A program made the translations under genes and the position numbers. 64,000 nt of DNA, taken from positions 3,145,001-3,209,000 of the forward strand of contig NC_092561.1 in the NCBI RefSeq assembly GCF_037975245.1, read 5' to 3'. Below, one piece after another: positions 11,657 to 23,590 of the stretch; the first letter of the stretch is position 1; every line of letters begins with the position of its first letter. The DNA is from Apostichopus japonicus. Taxonomy: Eukaryota > Echinodermata > Holothuroidea > Aspidochirotida > Stichopodidae. Under the pieces are notes generated by a model. The model was not told where the DNA came from. It did no database searches and was given only the letters and a program-made list of their open reading frames with translations.

Positions 11657-13291
11657 TCATTTTGTCAAGAACCGCGGTACAAACCCAGTGTCACCATCCA
11701 TCAATTCAAATGGATGCATCTGTAAAGCTAAACTCATAGCTATCGACGGAAACAAAGGTATATTAGCCGTTTCCTTAGAAAGGGCATGTTTATCATAAAT
11801 ATCCATGTATGCCTCGTACAGTTGACCCATCTCTCTTAGAAAATGTTCACTTCCTAAATTTTCACATCTGACTTTCTTCAAAAAAACATCGTTAGTTTTA
11901 TCGCCAATGTTCTGATTTGTCGAATGAGACGCATCTTTATTCTCACAACTTGTAACTGCTTCTTGTAGGTCTGACCTATTTACTTCTTCAGAGTCATTGT
12001 TTTCTGCAGCAGAGATTAATCTCATAGTTTTGATTGTATCTTCACTTACTACTTCTTGTATCTTGTCATGAAGAAAACAAAATATGTACTGAGAACGAGC
12101 GAAGTTTTTTTCTGTGTCCTTTATACCATTGTAAAATATTTTCATCGTCTGTGAAAAGTGATTTTGAAGTTGTGATTCTCTTTTGTTTTTCTTTCCTGTA
12201 TTGGTCTTTTCTCTGTGTTTTTCAAAAGACCAATCTTCCCTAATATTATCTGAATCAAATCGAGTTCTATCTAATTGCACCCACTCCTGCCATGATTCTT
12301 GTAGCGGGAAACATTTCTTCTTGAATTCTAGACAGCTTTTGAACGGAATACTCTGGAATATATCTTTGATGAGCTTCCTTGCATTTTGGTTCTCATTTTT
12401 CTCGTCATCAAAATCTATATTGCTGTCTGAAATTTTAGTTACATTTTCCAGTGTACCGCAAGCTTTACCTCGCTGGTAGCATTGACTTACAAATTCACAT
12501 AATTTTTGTTCAAGGCAGTTTATTTGGATTTCCCCCACAAGTATCGATTGACTATTTAACAGGGGTCTCATATCCGGGATATTCGTCTCCTTTCTAGCTA
12601 CTTCGATGAACAGAGATTTGGTTGACGCGCTTTTAATATTTCTAACGTACTCTTCAGAATCTGCCTTGTTTACTTCTGAAACAAATGTTATGGTCAAGTC
12701 TGCTGTTTTGCAACAAAACTCCGTTTGGATCGGGAAAGCTCTACAATCTCCTCTTAAATTTAGAAATGTTGTTACATTCTTGATTGTTTCTTTCTCTGTG
12801 CCTTTCCGAGGAAGAAACCAAATGCTCTCAACAGTTCCTAGTGAATATTTTGGCTTCACTTTGTCACTTTCGCTATTTAAGAAAAAATGATGTAAATCAT
12901 ATCCTTGACACAAAGACAACATGCGATTAAGTATTTGTGACTTAGAGATATACACATCGCCAATTCGCAATATGGCCACAGTAAATGTTGGGTGCGTTAT
13001 AATGGATTTTTCCAGGGAGAATAGATCATCTTGTCCTTGCCACTTTTTGACGATTCTACGGCAAGCCCAACCAAGTATTTCAGGTTTCTTTTCTCTTACC
13101 CCCTGGAGGAGGAAAGGAACTGCCAACTGGCAGGCTGATAGTTTCTCTAAAATATCTTGTCTGAGAAAGTCATCAGAACAATGTAGAAGACTAAAAATGA
13201 AATCGCGCATACTGATATTTTCTGGAAGAAGATTCTGAGATAAAACAATCCTGTGGTCTAGTGAAGTGATTTTCTGCCAGAATATGTGCAT
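11657..13291 (-). pseudogene. N-terminal fragment of the unit A GTPase pseudogene
   Basis: The open stretch encodes the VLIG-type N-terminal region, from MHIFWQKITSLDHRIVLSQ through the 'FELMDGDTGFVP' segment that precedes the G domain. It matches residues 169-707 of the unit B protein almost throughout. In-frame sequence continues upstream to 13470, so the Met at 13291 is not the ancestral start. The 16-bp deletion then shifts the frame and adds only RFLTK before a stop. Confidence 0.85.
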
Positions 13292-13470
13292 TAAACTGGT
13301 GTTAGTACTACAATCACGTACAATAAGAAACTCTTGCAGAGTAAGTTTGTTATAATGTTTACCAACTAAACCGATGCATTCTAGTAAATCTTCGAATGTT
13401 TTTGGTAGGTCGTCTTCCTCTCCATCATTCGAAGATTCTGGTTCACTTGGAAAATCATGGTCGCTGTCAG

Positions 13471-14037
13471 CTATATAGTCAATTGAAAAGAATGAAAAAG
13501 TTATGATACAATAATTTATATTTTAATCATGCAGGTATACATAGATATTGGCTAGGCTCAAATTCAGTTCAGTTTTACGGATTTAGAGCTGTTAATTTGA
13601 GCAGAAGCGAAACCAGAGATGGGGAGAGGTCAGAGGAGGGTGGAGGTGTTTCAACTTGACTGTTGCTATTAATAAATACAAGACAGTCGGATGTGAGTTA
13701 GCTGCGTACACCTATACCCACACGTAATTTTAGGTAGTTGTAATTGTTTATATCGTTAATGTGTAAAAGGACGTAGCTTCTAAGAGCATTGGGACACGTG
13801 CCTATACTCCCATCTCCCAAACTTCTGCCAAATTTCTTACATTTTACAACTCACGCACGCAAAGTCTTATTAAGAATATTGGTAAACTTACGAAGATGGT
13901 AGTACCATTTCGCATGTACACCCTCTTAAGGACCTCTTGATGACCTGCTGTTACAAACCTCCAGAGAAAAGACGTCGGACAGCCACCCCCACCTATTCCA
14001 ATTCATAACAGTCGCAATGTCATGACATGTGTATTAG
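13471..14037 (-). other. Remnant of the intron upstream of the main exon (unit A)
   Basis: Corresponds to 28516-29083 of unit B, the acceptor side of intron 2, with high similarity. The pyrimidine-rich stretch and AG next to 13470 are preserved. At 14033-14037 ('attag') the sequence jumps to the equivalent of unit B position 30692 ('attaacg'), skipping exon 2, intron 1 and exon 1. Confidence 0.75.
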
Positions 14038-14920
14038 CGTTTAATTTTTTTTTTAAACTATGCATTTATTCGTAGACATTTTGTAAAAGTCATAAACGAG
14101 CATTAAACTATACCAAACTGTCACAGATTGAACAATAAGAGTTGGAAGAGAATATGGTCACCATTTCATTAATTAGACTATATAGCTCTGTAGTAAACCA
14201 GATTATATGTTCAATATTAAGTTAATCGAATCCGCAGTTCCTACTGGCTTATGTATTACATGAAGACGTTATGACGAACTGGCAAATCGACGAAACAATA
14301 ATTGCACAATTCTTTGTTTACAAATGTGACTCCATTAGTCCGGTGATGTACAACTAAAACAACCGAAAAAAAATGAGATCGCACTATTCAGTGGCGCTCA
14401 AATTGTCAACAAAACAAAATCCCATTACATGTTTACCTTTTTCAATTGGACGTTACTGTATACGCACTGTATAGCAGCTAAACATCATACCCCGCAAAGC
14501 AATCATCCGTGACACAGTATTACGAAAACAAAATGGCGATCTGAGGTCTCATGACGTGATACAAACAAATCTATTTCCCGAAGTTTAACTACCATAACGT
14601 ATTTTAAAGGCTTCAAAATTTCTTTTCCAAGTTGCAATATTCGCAACCTGCGTCCACGTTTATGGAAACTTCTATATATTAATGGGTCGTTTCTCGGTTA
14701 GATTACAAGCCATATCTTCCTTACAGTAATATCAACGGATCACTATCATAAGATCCTCATGTCAAATTTAATGTTATTATTGTGTTGCCACTATCCATCT
14801 ACACTAAATGAAACCTAAAGATATCTACCATGACAATGTTGTGTCTTAAATTTGGTGAAAATTTGGCAAAAATTATTACTTTTGAGGCAGAAATTTGTGA
14901 CATTTAAATCTGTTATAATA
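14038..14920. other. Residual 5' flank of the unit A pseudogene
   Basis: Up to about 14735 this matches 30700-31430 of unit B, the region upstream of the intact gene's first exon. Landmarks are 'catcataccccgcaaagca', 'atggcg' and 'ctcatgacgtgata'. After 14735 it is mostly unrelated until the RT fragment. No gene is seen. Confidence 0.6.
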
Positions 14921-15215
14921 ATGTCATAAAAATATGTTGGATTTTAGAAGCATATGTACTGCCCCAAATAATATTTAAATACGATAGGCAAGGTAGAATA
15001 AAAGTTCTGTAAAGGACAATAAGAATATTCCTAGGTAGCAGGTAAAAAAGGCGATTTATAATTCCAACACAATTTGAAATTTTAATGGAGATATACATAT
15101 TGTGATCTTTCCAAGAGAGATATTTGTCAATATAAACTCCAAGGAGCTTGTTGGATATTTCAAATTAATCAACCCCACGAAACGTATGATATTGTTTCAT
15201 GATATTGAAATGATG
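14921..15215 (-). mobile_element. Non-LTR retrotransposon reverse transcriptase fragment (unit A)
   Basis: Minus-strand translation gives LLGVYIDKYLSWKDHN followed by IKISNCVGIINRLFYLLPRN, then LSYLNIIWGSTYASKIQHIF. This is the region after the RT catalytic core in jockey/CR1-type LINEs ('FLGVxID..LxWxxH', 'LPYLxYxxxxWG'). The catalytic domain and 3' end are missing and an internal stop precedes the motif, so it is dead. Unit B has the same insertion at 33900-34790 with more of its 3' part. Confidence 0.75.
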
Positions 15216-15656
15216 TTAAATAAATGTAGCTAACAATTTTATCATAATTTCTCCTTAAGCGGATGATGCTTGGTTTATTTTAACAAACTTTGAGGTCGGA
15301 TCAATACGTCACAGACAGAAAATGCTTTTAATTGATTGATTATTCCTAGGTAGCAGGTAAAAAAGGCGATTTATAATTCCAACACAATTTGAAATTTTAA
15401 TGGAGATATACATATTGTGATCTTTCCAAGAGAGATATTTGTCAATATAAACTCCAAGGAGCTTGTTGGATATTTCAAATTAATCAACCCCACGAAACGT
15501 ATGATATTGTTTCATGATATTGAAATGATGTTAAATAAATGTAGCTAACAATTTTATCATAATTTCTCCTTAAGCGGATGATGCTTGGTTTATTTTAACA
15601 AACTTTGAGGTCGGATCAATACGTCACAGACAGAAAATGCTTTTAATTGATTAATT
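15027..15656. repeat. 315-bp tandem duplication, unit A only
   Basis: The block beginning 'attcctaggtagcagg' at 15027 recurs at 15342 (offset 315) with almost no differences. It spans part of the RT fragment and its flank. Unit B has a single copy (about 34604-34918), so the duplication is recent and postdates the segmental duplication. Confidence 0.9.
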
Positions 15657-16845
15657 TCTTTGTTCATAACTAGCAAATTGTGAACATATTGATATTGATT
15701 AAAAATATATAAATTGTCAATTATTTTTGAAGACCAATTTGTCTCAAGAAGTTTAAACAGTATACTAATTGGAATGTAACTCGCAGAGAATGGAATCCTC
15801 ATGAGCATAACTGATTCCAAATATTCCGAAATTTGGAGATTCAATAGTAGCAAGTAAAACTTAAAACGCATAGTTTTGAATGAAAGGCGAAAGTGAATAA
15901 AGGAAATCTCGAAATATCAAAATATAGACTTCCATTAATATTATTATTCCTGATATGACACAACTGATAGAGACTTACAGAAATGAGTAATTTCTATTGA
16001 ATTCTGCCAAGCATTTTTAAACCGTTGTTAGAAAAGGCCACGTAAATATTTTACAACAACGTGTGCTTCAGTTTCAATGTGAGAAGTTTGTCAGTATTTC
16101 CTCAACTGTAAATTTATCGTTCTAACTTAGCTGATATGAACATATCTGTAGGTAACCACATATCCTGATTTTCACCTTATCAAAGATTCATGAGTTACGA
16201 GATTTGAGGCTTGATCCTTGTCAAGTGGCATATTGTGATACTATGGTATAGATGCACAAGACTCAGATAATAGCTTTGTTTCGTATATTGTCTTCTTAGT
16301 ATACCAAAGAAACTGTCACCCATACTCAAACTTTAGCAAGCATTTTACTGCTACTTTAAAAGTAAAATATACCACACAGAAATATTCAGCAGTTTTTCGG
16401 ATAACTGCTTTGACTGATGACATTATTGGTGTTTTTTCGCATTAAAAATATGATTCCCTTGAGACGCACTTTAGGATTTCTTTAACCGTGTATTGCTGAT
16501 TCACATCTCTTTTGGATATGACAAACGGTTTATGTAGAGGCCTATACGTGTGTAACCACTGTGTATACATACAGCGCAAAGGCTTAATAACAGTATCACA
16601 ATGGAGCTTCACTAATGTGCAACGATGCATCCAAACGAAATGTAAAAGATATGGTAATAAAAGAATGGAATCGCATGACTAATAAAATATTACGCAAAAG
16701 GTATATCACCGAATTTTCCCCAGCCTATATTACAGTATGAGTTCCTGGTAAGTAAACATGGTAGGCGTGAAATTTCAAACCCAGCTCAGATGTCTTTTAG
16801 AACGTCCAATGATGGACGTGAAAGCAACCTTTTCTACCTCACTGT
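15657..16845. other. Shared tail of unit A
   Basis: Closely matches 34919-36085 of unit B, with a small B-specific deletion near 34990. No gene is supported. The minus-strand ORF at 15590-15871 has no family resemblance that I recognise, and the unit B copy is disrupted by a deletion. Confidence 0.5.
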
Positions 16846-18154
16846 TTATAGGTTTATGGTTATATGTCTGTCTAATGGTAATAATTTGAGTTTTTTTATA
16901 ATTCCAATATCTCAAATAGCTCTGACTAATAATATGTACAATGAAACATCATATTAAATAAAATAAAATAGAGCAATACGTTATAAATACATTATTGAAA
17001 ATTTTATTTTCTTCATAATAAATATTTCAAGAAAAGTGTTCCCTAGCTGCTCACAACTACAATGAGTTGTGTACGAATATAATCTACAAATATTAAAGAA
17101 ACCCACGGTACAAGGAACTACAAAAACAAATTAATTACAATTTCAATGATTTGTAAATACGAGTCCAAATTTGTATGTTTCTGCCAAAATAATCACTCAA
17201 ATTTAATGAAGCACAAACTAAATGCTCTTTTGTGTTATGTTAAAGCATACAGGTCTCATTATACATTGTGGAAACTGTAAAATGATAAAATAATACACCT
17301 ATAAGATATAATCTAGTTTTATCAGTATTAATATCTCACAATAAATAAGGAAATTTTTATTTTTTCTTGTAAAGCACGAATGTTGCAGGTGAAAATGTTT
17401 ATGTGTTCACACGATACTACTGTGTTGTGTTTTGTTTTTACATTTTTATATTTATTTAATACCTCGTTATATCAGGAAAGTAAATAAAATGGATTGATGA
17501 AATGTTCTTTATTTTATATTAAAAATTGTTTTGGTTTGGTATGTTATGTTTTGTTTCATCCCCAGTGCTGTTGTAGATACATGCATCAACTCCAAACGGG
17601 TTTGAGTGGCTCCGTCATCGGACCTGTCTTTGGGTTCGTTATCTGAATGACATTGTTGACTCTCCCTCTAGACTTTAATGCATTGTCTTTGCTTTCTTTA
17701 TCTGAATGAAATAGTCCGACTCTCCCTGAATGTTGTGGTGGCAGTATTTGTAAACTGATTAGCATATTCAGCATTGCAGTAACATAGCAAAATATTCAGT
17801 ACACTATGCAACGTATTTCCACTGAAGTGTTCAGTGTTTTAACTTTGTCATCAAAATTGTCATGAAGTAGCCAAATATGCGTAAATGATTATTAATTGAT
17901 CACATGCATTTTTCAGAAATGGTCAAGTGCATCGCTTAATTGATTTCCAATGTGTTTACACTATCTTTGTTTACTTACGAATAGTGTTGTAACAAGTCAT
18001 GACTCGAAACACTTGTATTTCTTTGCATTGTGGAGAGACATATTGTTAAAATATTGTGAATTAATAGCACAGCAGCAGGGTTGTTGACGTCATTATTGCA
18101 ACTGAGCATGAGAAAGGTATTTCTTTAAAAGGGAAAATGAAGTTTTACAAAACT
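16846..18154. other. AT-rich intergenic flank of unit B
   Basis: No gene. Matches unit A 2136-2810 and, for its whole length, unit C 36086-37310. The 62-codon minus-strand ORF at 17586-17774 is partly kept in unit C (36743-37009) but with a frame change, so it is not convincing as a gene. Confidence 0.5.
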
Positions 18155-18400
18155 ATTGTCCTCACAAACAACTTGCTTGGTGAAGAAATTCTAACGAAGA
18201 GAACATTGACAATATTCATATATGAAATTCTGGCTATATTTCAGCCACTCCCTTTCTCGACACGCTTTTGTCAAAACTTCCTTACAACTTGATAACTTCC
18301 AAGAGGACTAATCGACTTTTATCAATTCTGGAGTTACAATCTGGAAAAGTTTAGACAACAAAATAAACACATCCAAAGGTGTTCAAGGCTAATACTTAAC
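18155..18400 (+). mobile_element. Possible non-LTR retrotransposon 3' fragment (unit B)
   Basis: Homologous to 3445-3700. The 'ggagttacaatctgga' core is present but the 'WNSL' codons have changed and stops interrupt the frame. Tentative for the same reason as the unit A copy. Confidence 0.3.
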
Positions 18401-19537
18401 GATTATTATCATTAAGCAGTGATGCTTTCTTTCTTGCTTTTTCTTTGATCTTTGCTCTTTGTTTTTGGTTCTTTTCTTCTTCCTCTTACCTATCCTTTTC
18501 ATTCTTTCGTTTATTGTTTTCGTAAATAGGGACTGCTCGTAAAAGCTATGCTTCTTCGGTCCTCCTCCACCACCTTGAAATTTAGGTATTCACAATTTAT
18601 TTATATTATGTTGAAATAAATTAAACTCAAACTTTGTGGAAACCTTGTATAACGCCCTTTTCACAAATCGCAAGAGCCCCTTTCGCACTCTTTCAATTGC
18701 CCATTTACGATCGTGCCCTTCTACCTGCTTCCAGTCCCTGGGTAAAGGAATGCACCCTATATTGGGACGGTCTCATCTATTATTATTATGGTCATGGAAA
18801 ACTAGTTGATAGTTGGTGACATAAACTATACAGTGGTATCTTTAACAAAGGGATATCCCACCGCTGAACACGAATGTCACACTACATTGCTAGTAATTGC
18901 AGTATCGCAATGTCAAACCACAATTTTGTATTTATGGCGAAGGGCAGAGAAGAGAGGGACGGAAAAAAACGAACAATGATTACACACTTTTGACGGGGCC
19001 CTGCAGGGTATAATTCTGTTCGGATACTTCCAAGCAGAGGTGTGAGGAATCGGAGATTAATATGTAATTCTAGAAGGGATGCTCATATTGTACAGCCGTA
19101 TATACACAAATGTACCACTGATGATTCAGCCGCCGAGTCAGAGACGAAATGCTTGAGGGGCGGGGTGGGATGGGGTGAGGGAGGTAGGGCCGTAGGGGTG
19201 GGATAAACTAGGTTGGTGAGTTGCTAGAAAATGGGATAAATACCCCGGTAGCGTCAGGTGTAGCGATACGAATCTTAACCTGCTGATTAAAAGTTAGGTT
19301 ATAGGAGGCCTTTAGATAATATTAATAATTATCCACGTGAACACGCCAGTGCAAATTTTAAATCACTGAATTTGTTAAAATTAAATGGTATTATCAAACT
19401 AAAAATTGCAATTGTCACATGTCGCTACCTTCAGGGCTTTCTAATTCCCTTCCCCCAAAAATGGTCTTCGTTGTCTTGGTAATTTGCCACCGATAATTTA
19501 CTCCTCTGGATTTGAAGAAACAAATAATTGAAATGAA
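18401..19537. other. Shared non-coding segment, unit B
   Basis: Matches 3700-4450 of unit A up to about 19230, then B-specific sequence. No gene is supported. The 61-codon ORF at 18634-18819 differs in frame from the corresponding 80-codon ORF in unit A. Confidence 0.5.
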
Positions 19538-19860
19538 ATACGAAACCTTTAACTTATCGCCTCATCACTCAGGTTATACGAAGCCTAGAAATGATCGCCT
19601 CATCACTCAGGTTATACGAAGCCTAGAAATTATCGCCTCCTCACTCAGGTTATACGAAGCCTAGAAGTTATCGCCTTATCACCCAGGTCATACGAAGCGT
19701 TTAAAGTATCGCCTCGTCACTCAGGTTACACGAACCCTAGAAATTATCGCCTCATCACTCAGGTAATACGAAGCCTTGAAATTATCGCCTCATCCGTCAC
19801 TCAGGTTATACGAAGTGTTTAAATTATCGCCTTGCCATTTAGATTATACGAAGCCTTGAT
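19538..19860. repeat. 38-bp minisatellite, unit B
   Basis: About eight imperfect copies of the unit found at 4722-5144. Array length and internal order differ from unit A. Confidence 0.9.
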
Positions 19861-21890
19861 ATTTAATCACTCTTAATAACGATTAAAAAGTTCAATTTCA
19901 CTTGGTGATGATCTATTCCATTTACTTCTGAAGTCATAGTGACTCATGATATCAATATTTGAAACATAATTGGGGACACAAATTTTTCAAATTTGATGAA
20001 GACATCACTCGGGCAGCGTAAGTATGAGCACCAAAAGAAATTATTATGACGAGAGCACTGAGAACTATAAGCAAACATTATATGATACAAATTTCAGTAA
20101 CAATATTAAATAACTTATGTTCACGGACTATCTGCAATCGCTACTGCGAATAAGGGACGCCGTTTGTGTTAATAACAGGTACATTTAAACAACTCTATCT
20201 AGAGATGGAAACATTATCTTGAATTTGATGGATGGGTGGGTTGGGGTGGGGGGGGGCACGTTATGTGTGTTTTCAAGTGATTGTCACAATGTCCTCTACT
20301 GGAATAGTATTTTAAGCGGTGGCGCTCTTTGAATAAATGAAATGACATTAAAGAAATGATCTATCACCGTGATAACACCTAAATAAACATAAGATTATTT
20401 TACCGGTTTATGTTGTTGTCTATATGCTAAAGAGTAGCTAATGCAGTCCCTTTATGGTAACACAGGTTGTTACGAAATTTACTCTTTCAAGAAATAGCTT
20501 ATTATAAATTTCAAGGGGCCAGAATGTGCCCCTCTTCCGGTTTTGTGACAATCATATACACCCATTTTATAATTACAAGAGCATTTCACTCATCCCTGTA
20601 CCATTGGCCCCCAACACTTGTATATTTCCCTTTTAGCCAGTGGGTTCAGGAATTCACCCTATGTTAAAACGCCTTCACCTATCGTTATTGAAAAACTTTA
20701 AGATTTTCAGGGGTGGAGATCGAGGGATCGGGTATAGTGCGGATAAAAGTAGTGCATGGAAATAAACACACGTTGGGGAACATGGGAGCACCAAATACGT
20801 TGTGATTACATATCCAGTAGCAAGATGAAAATTGTTTTCATATCTCCCACGATAATATTATAGGTACCATGATATTGTCGGCCTGGGTCCTCCTTTGCTT
20901 TACACAATGAAACGGGCACACAGAGAAATAAACACAAGATAACTCACGTTTTTGTGATTCACTCTCTAATTACCATGTAACTTCAGAATTATTAATGAAA
21001 TATAATAAACAGTAGTGATGCACAGTTTAACCGAAAATTATATTTGAAGTCGAACGGAACTTAAAGTTATTTGTTTTAAAAAGTGCATTGAAACTCTAAA
21101 TGCTTACTACATGGATATCAAAAGGAACACAAACATAAGTAAAACATCTCGAAATGTATTGTTCAAATAGACAATGTAATGCTTTGCTGAGGATTATATG
21201 ACTAAGTTGAATTCTACACGGAAAAGCCAACACGAGGGCAATCAAGTTTACTCCTCAAACACAGTCGACTTTCTCTGAAACTCAATAGCGGCGAAAGAAG
21301 ATTTTCTGGAGGGCTACAACATTTGAAGGATTGTAAATTTAATTTGCCAAATCCCCAATCTCCATCTAAAACGTTCACAAACGGCCTTCTCTGCATAACA
21401 CGTAGTCATTTGAGATTAAAAACAGGCATATGTAATTTATCAAAAGGTAAAAATAGGACCTTTCAGTAATTGGCACAAGAGTGAAGAGGATGGTCGAAAC
21501 ACATCCCCTGTAACTCCTGTACAATCCCATCCCCTTTGTGACAAAATGTCAACCAGTTTGGGTTTGTGATCATTCCCAAATGTCATTTCTTCGATCTCAA
21601 AATCATTAAACAAAGAACATTAAAACAAGTCAATTTACCTTATCTCAATTCAAGGTAATGAAAGGTAAAGGTAAAGGTAAATTATAAATGGAAAAGATTG
21701 TAGGCCTTAACAATATTTCTCCCAATATTAGCTTTCTACAAAGCAACATATGTACAACACTTACTATGTATCGTGGCAGATGTGGTGGTTCTGTTACGTG
21801 CACGAAGAAAATGTCACGAATTACACACAACGTACTTCTTAACATAATTATCATTATACGAAAATTCAAAATATGGATTACAACTTAGCT
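19861..21890. other. Intergenic spacer of unit B
   Basis: No gene seen. Bases 19861-20340 have no counterpart in unit A; 20340-20395 matches unit C (about 38150-38210), and from about 20395 on it matches unit A. A simple 'ggtaaaggtaaaggtaaa' repeat lies at about 21663-21682. Confidence 0.5.
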
Positions 21891-23330
21891 GTTTTGAACG
21901 TTATTTTAAAAGTCTTGGAACTTGTAACTTTTATTAAAAATTGAATTAAGAAAATGTACATTTTGTTGTTGTTTCATTTGATGAAAATATGATTACATGA
22001 TCCCAGTACAATACATAACATAATAATTAATTATCAAAAGTAAATATATACAGAAAATTGAAGTTATTGCCGTTTAGTCAAATGCAATATTTGAGATAAA
22101 ATGACGGAAAAGCTTAACACACAGTAGCATAAGAGAACTTTCGGACAATCGAGAATCCAAACAGCAATCATTATGACAACATACCGACAGACAGATATAA
22201 TGGATATTTTGTTAAGAATGCTTTAATATTCATCAGCCGATTTGAACTTTCTTCGACTTGTTGTACATAAAATGAAAATAGAAACAGAGGGTTAGGGCCC
22301 GTGGTCAATAAGGAGGCCAGGAAATTTTGGGATAAAGAATAATGTTTTGCGACTTGCATAATATACATGAGGAAATATGAAGGCTTCAAAAAGAGGCCCG
22401 GCGGGTTACGTTCCCGGGCCCGTCCGCGCCCTGGTGGCCCGTAAACGTGATCTATACATGAATATTCATTATGATTACGACTTATTTTTCAGGTATTTAC
22501 ATGATCCCAGTATTGTCAACTAGCATAATAATAAATTTATCGGTAGTAAATATATACAGAAAATGAACTAATTTCCGTTTATTAAAAATGCAATGGAAAA
22601 AATACGGAAAACCTTAAAACTGTTTTGAACAATATGCTGAAAGTTTTGGAACATGTTACTTTTACTATAAACTTAAAGAGGAAAAATTGAATTAAATATG
22701 TACATTTGTTAGTTATTTTATTTGATAAAAAAAATGTTATTTACATGATCCCAGTACAGTGCATTAGAATAATAAAGATTTTTTTTCGGTAATTGATATA
22801 TACTGAAAATGAAACTAATTTTCCGTTGATTCTAATTGAGGAACATTTACGGAAGACCTAAAACTCAGTAGCATAAGAGAACTGTTTCGGACAATCGACA
22901 CAGCAACAGACACATAGATATCATTCATATGTTGTTAAGAATGCTTTAATATTCATCCGCCGACCGAAACTTTCTTGGTATTCTTGTGCATAAAATGAAA
23001 ATAGAAAGAGAGGGTTAGTGCCGGGCCCTTGGTCAATAAGGGGGCCAGGGAAGTATGGGATGAAGAATAATATATTCACATTATATAATATACTTGAAGA
23101 AATATGAGGGCTTCAAAAAGAGGGCCGACGGGTTACGGTCCCGGGCCCGTCCGCGCCATGGCAGCCCGTAAAGGTGATATATACATGAATATTTTCTATG
23201 ATTATGACTTATAAATGAAAATGTTAAATTTACTCTGAATATTGATTGAGAAAATGAAGAATTTTGTAGCGATAGATTCATAACTTGTAGTTATAAACTT
23301 AAACCATCCCCTCCATGTTTGTTGTTCTGA
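21891..23330. repeat. Tandem ~728-bp repeat in the gene 3' flank, unit B
   Basis: Two diverged copies with 'ggtcaataagg' at about 22303 and 23031, each followed by 'ggccagg' and a GC-rich 'cgggcccgtccgcgcc' core. Same arrangement as 7000-8100 in unit A. No coding potential was seen. Confidence 0.7.
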
Positions 23331-23491
23331 AAATGGCAAAATTATATTGTTTTTAAAGTATCCAAGTGAGCTACTGTGTTGTGTTGAAAGTTCACGGAAT
23401 TTATGATGTGTTTTCTTTATATCATAAACCTCCACAGTTAATCAAAACTGAAATTGTGTGAGCCGTAAAATATGTAATTTCCAGGTGTGTT

Positions 23492-23497
23492 TTTATT
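23492..23497 (-). promoter_or_regulatory. Candidate polyadenylation signal of the unit B GTPase gene
   Basis: The minus strand reads AATAAA about 95 bases past the stop codon at 23591, a reasonable spacing for a short 3' UTR. The unit A copy has lost the hexamer at the equivalent place. Confidence 0.5.
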
Positions 23498-23590
23498 AAT
23501 AATTTGTACACTTAATGGCTGAAGTAAATTAGTCGCGTTCCCATCTTTTGATATTATATTTTACAAGACTTCGTTTCTACTATGTGTAAT

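Larger units (their letters stand above)
8568..13470 (-). pseudogene. VLIG/URGCP-type very large GTPase pseudogene (unit A)
   Basis: This is the paralogue of the intact gene at 23591-30538, and most of the main exon is present. The acceptor-like AG before 13470 is kept ('ctgtcagctatatag' on plus), and reading continues through N-terminal, G-domain, helical, Cys/His and acidic-tail regions. Three changes break the frame relative to unit B: a 16-bp deletion at 11678/11679, a 4-bp insertion near 11481-11486 and a 1-bp deletion at 9617/9618. The first and second nearly compensate, leaving the P-loop out of frame between them. The first exon and the DED exon are deleted. I infer a non-functional gene; assembly errors could explain the small indels but not the 1.6-kb loss. 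Confidence 0.85.

Noticed and set aside
11503-11657. An intron explaining the break between the N-terminal and middle pseudogene fragments
   Set aside because: Sequence between the fragments is coding-like and aligned to unit B throughout; a 16-bp loss and a 4-bp gain account for the frame changes.
9140-13238. Several plus-strand ORFs of 60-107 codons across the unit A gene
   Set aside because: Antisense shadows of the GTPase exon.
15590-15871. 93-codon minus-strand ORF as a possible gene
   Set aside because: No recognisable family, partly inside the 315-bp duplication, and disrupted by a deletion in unit B.
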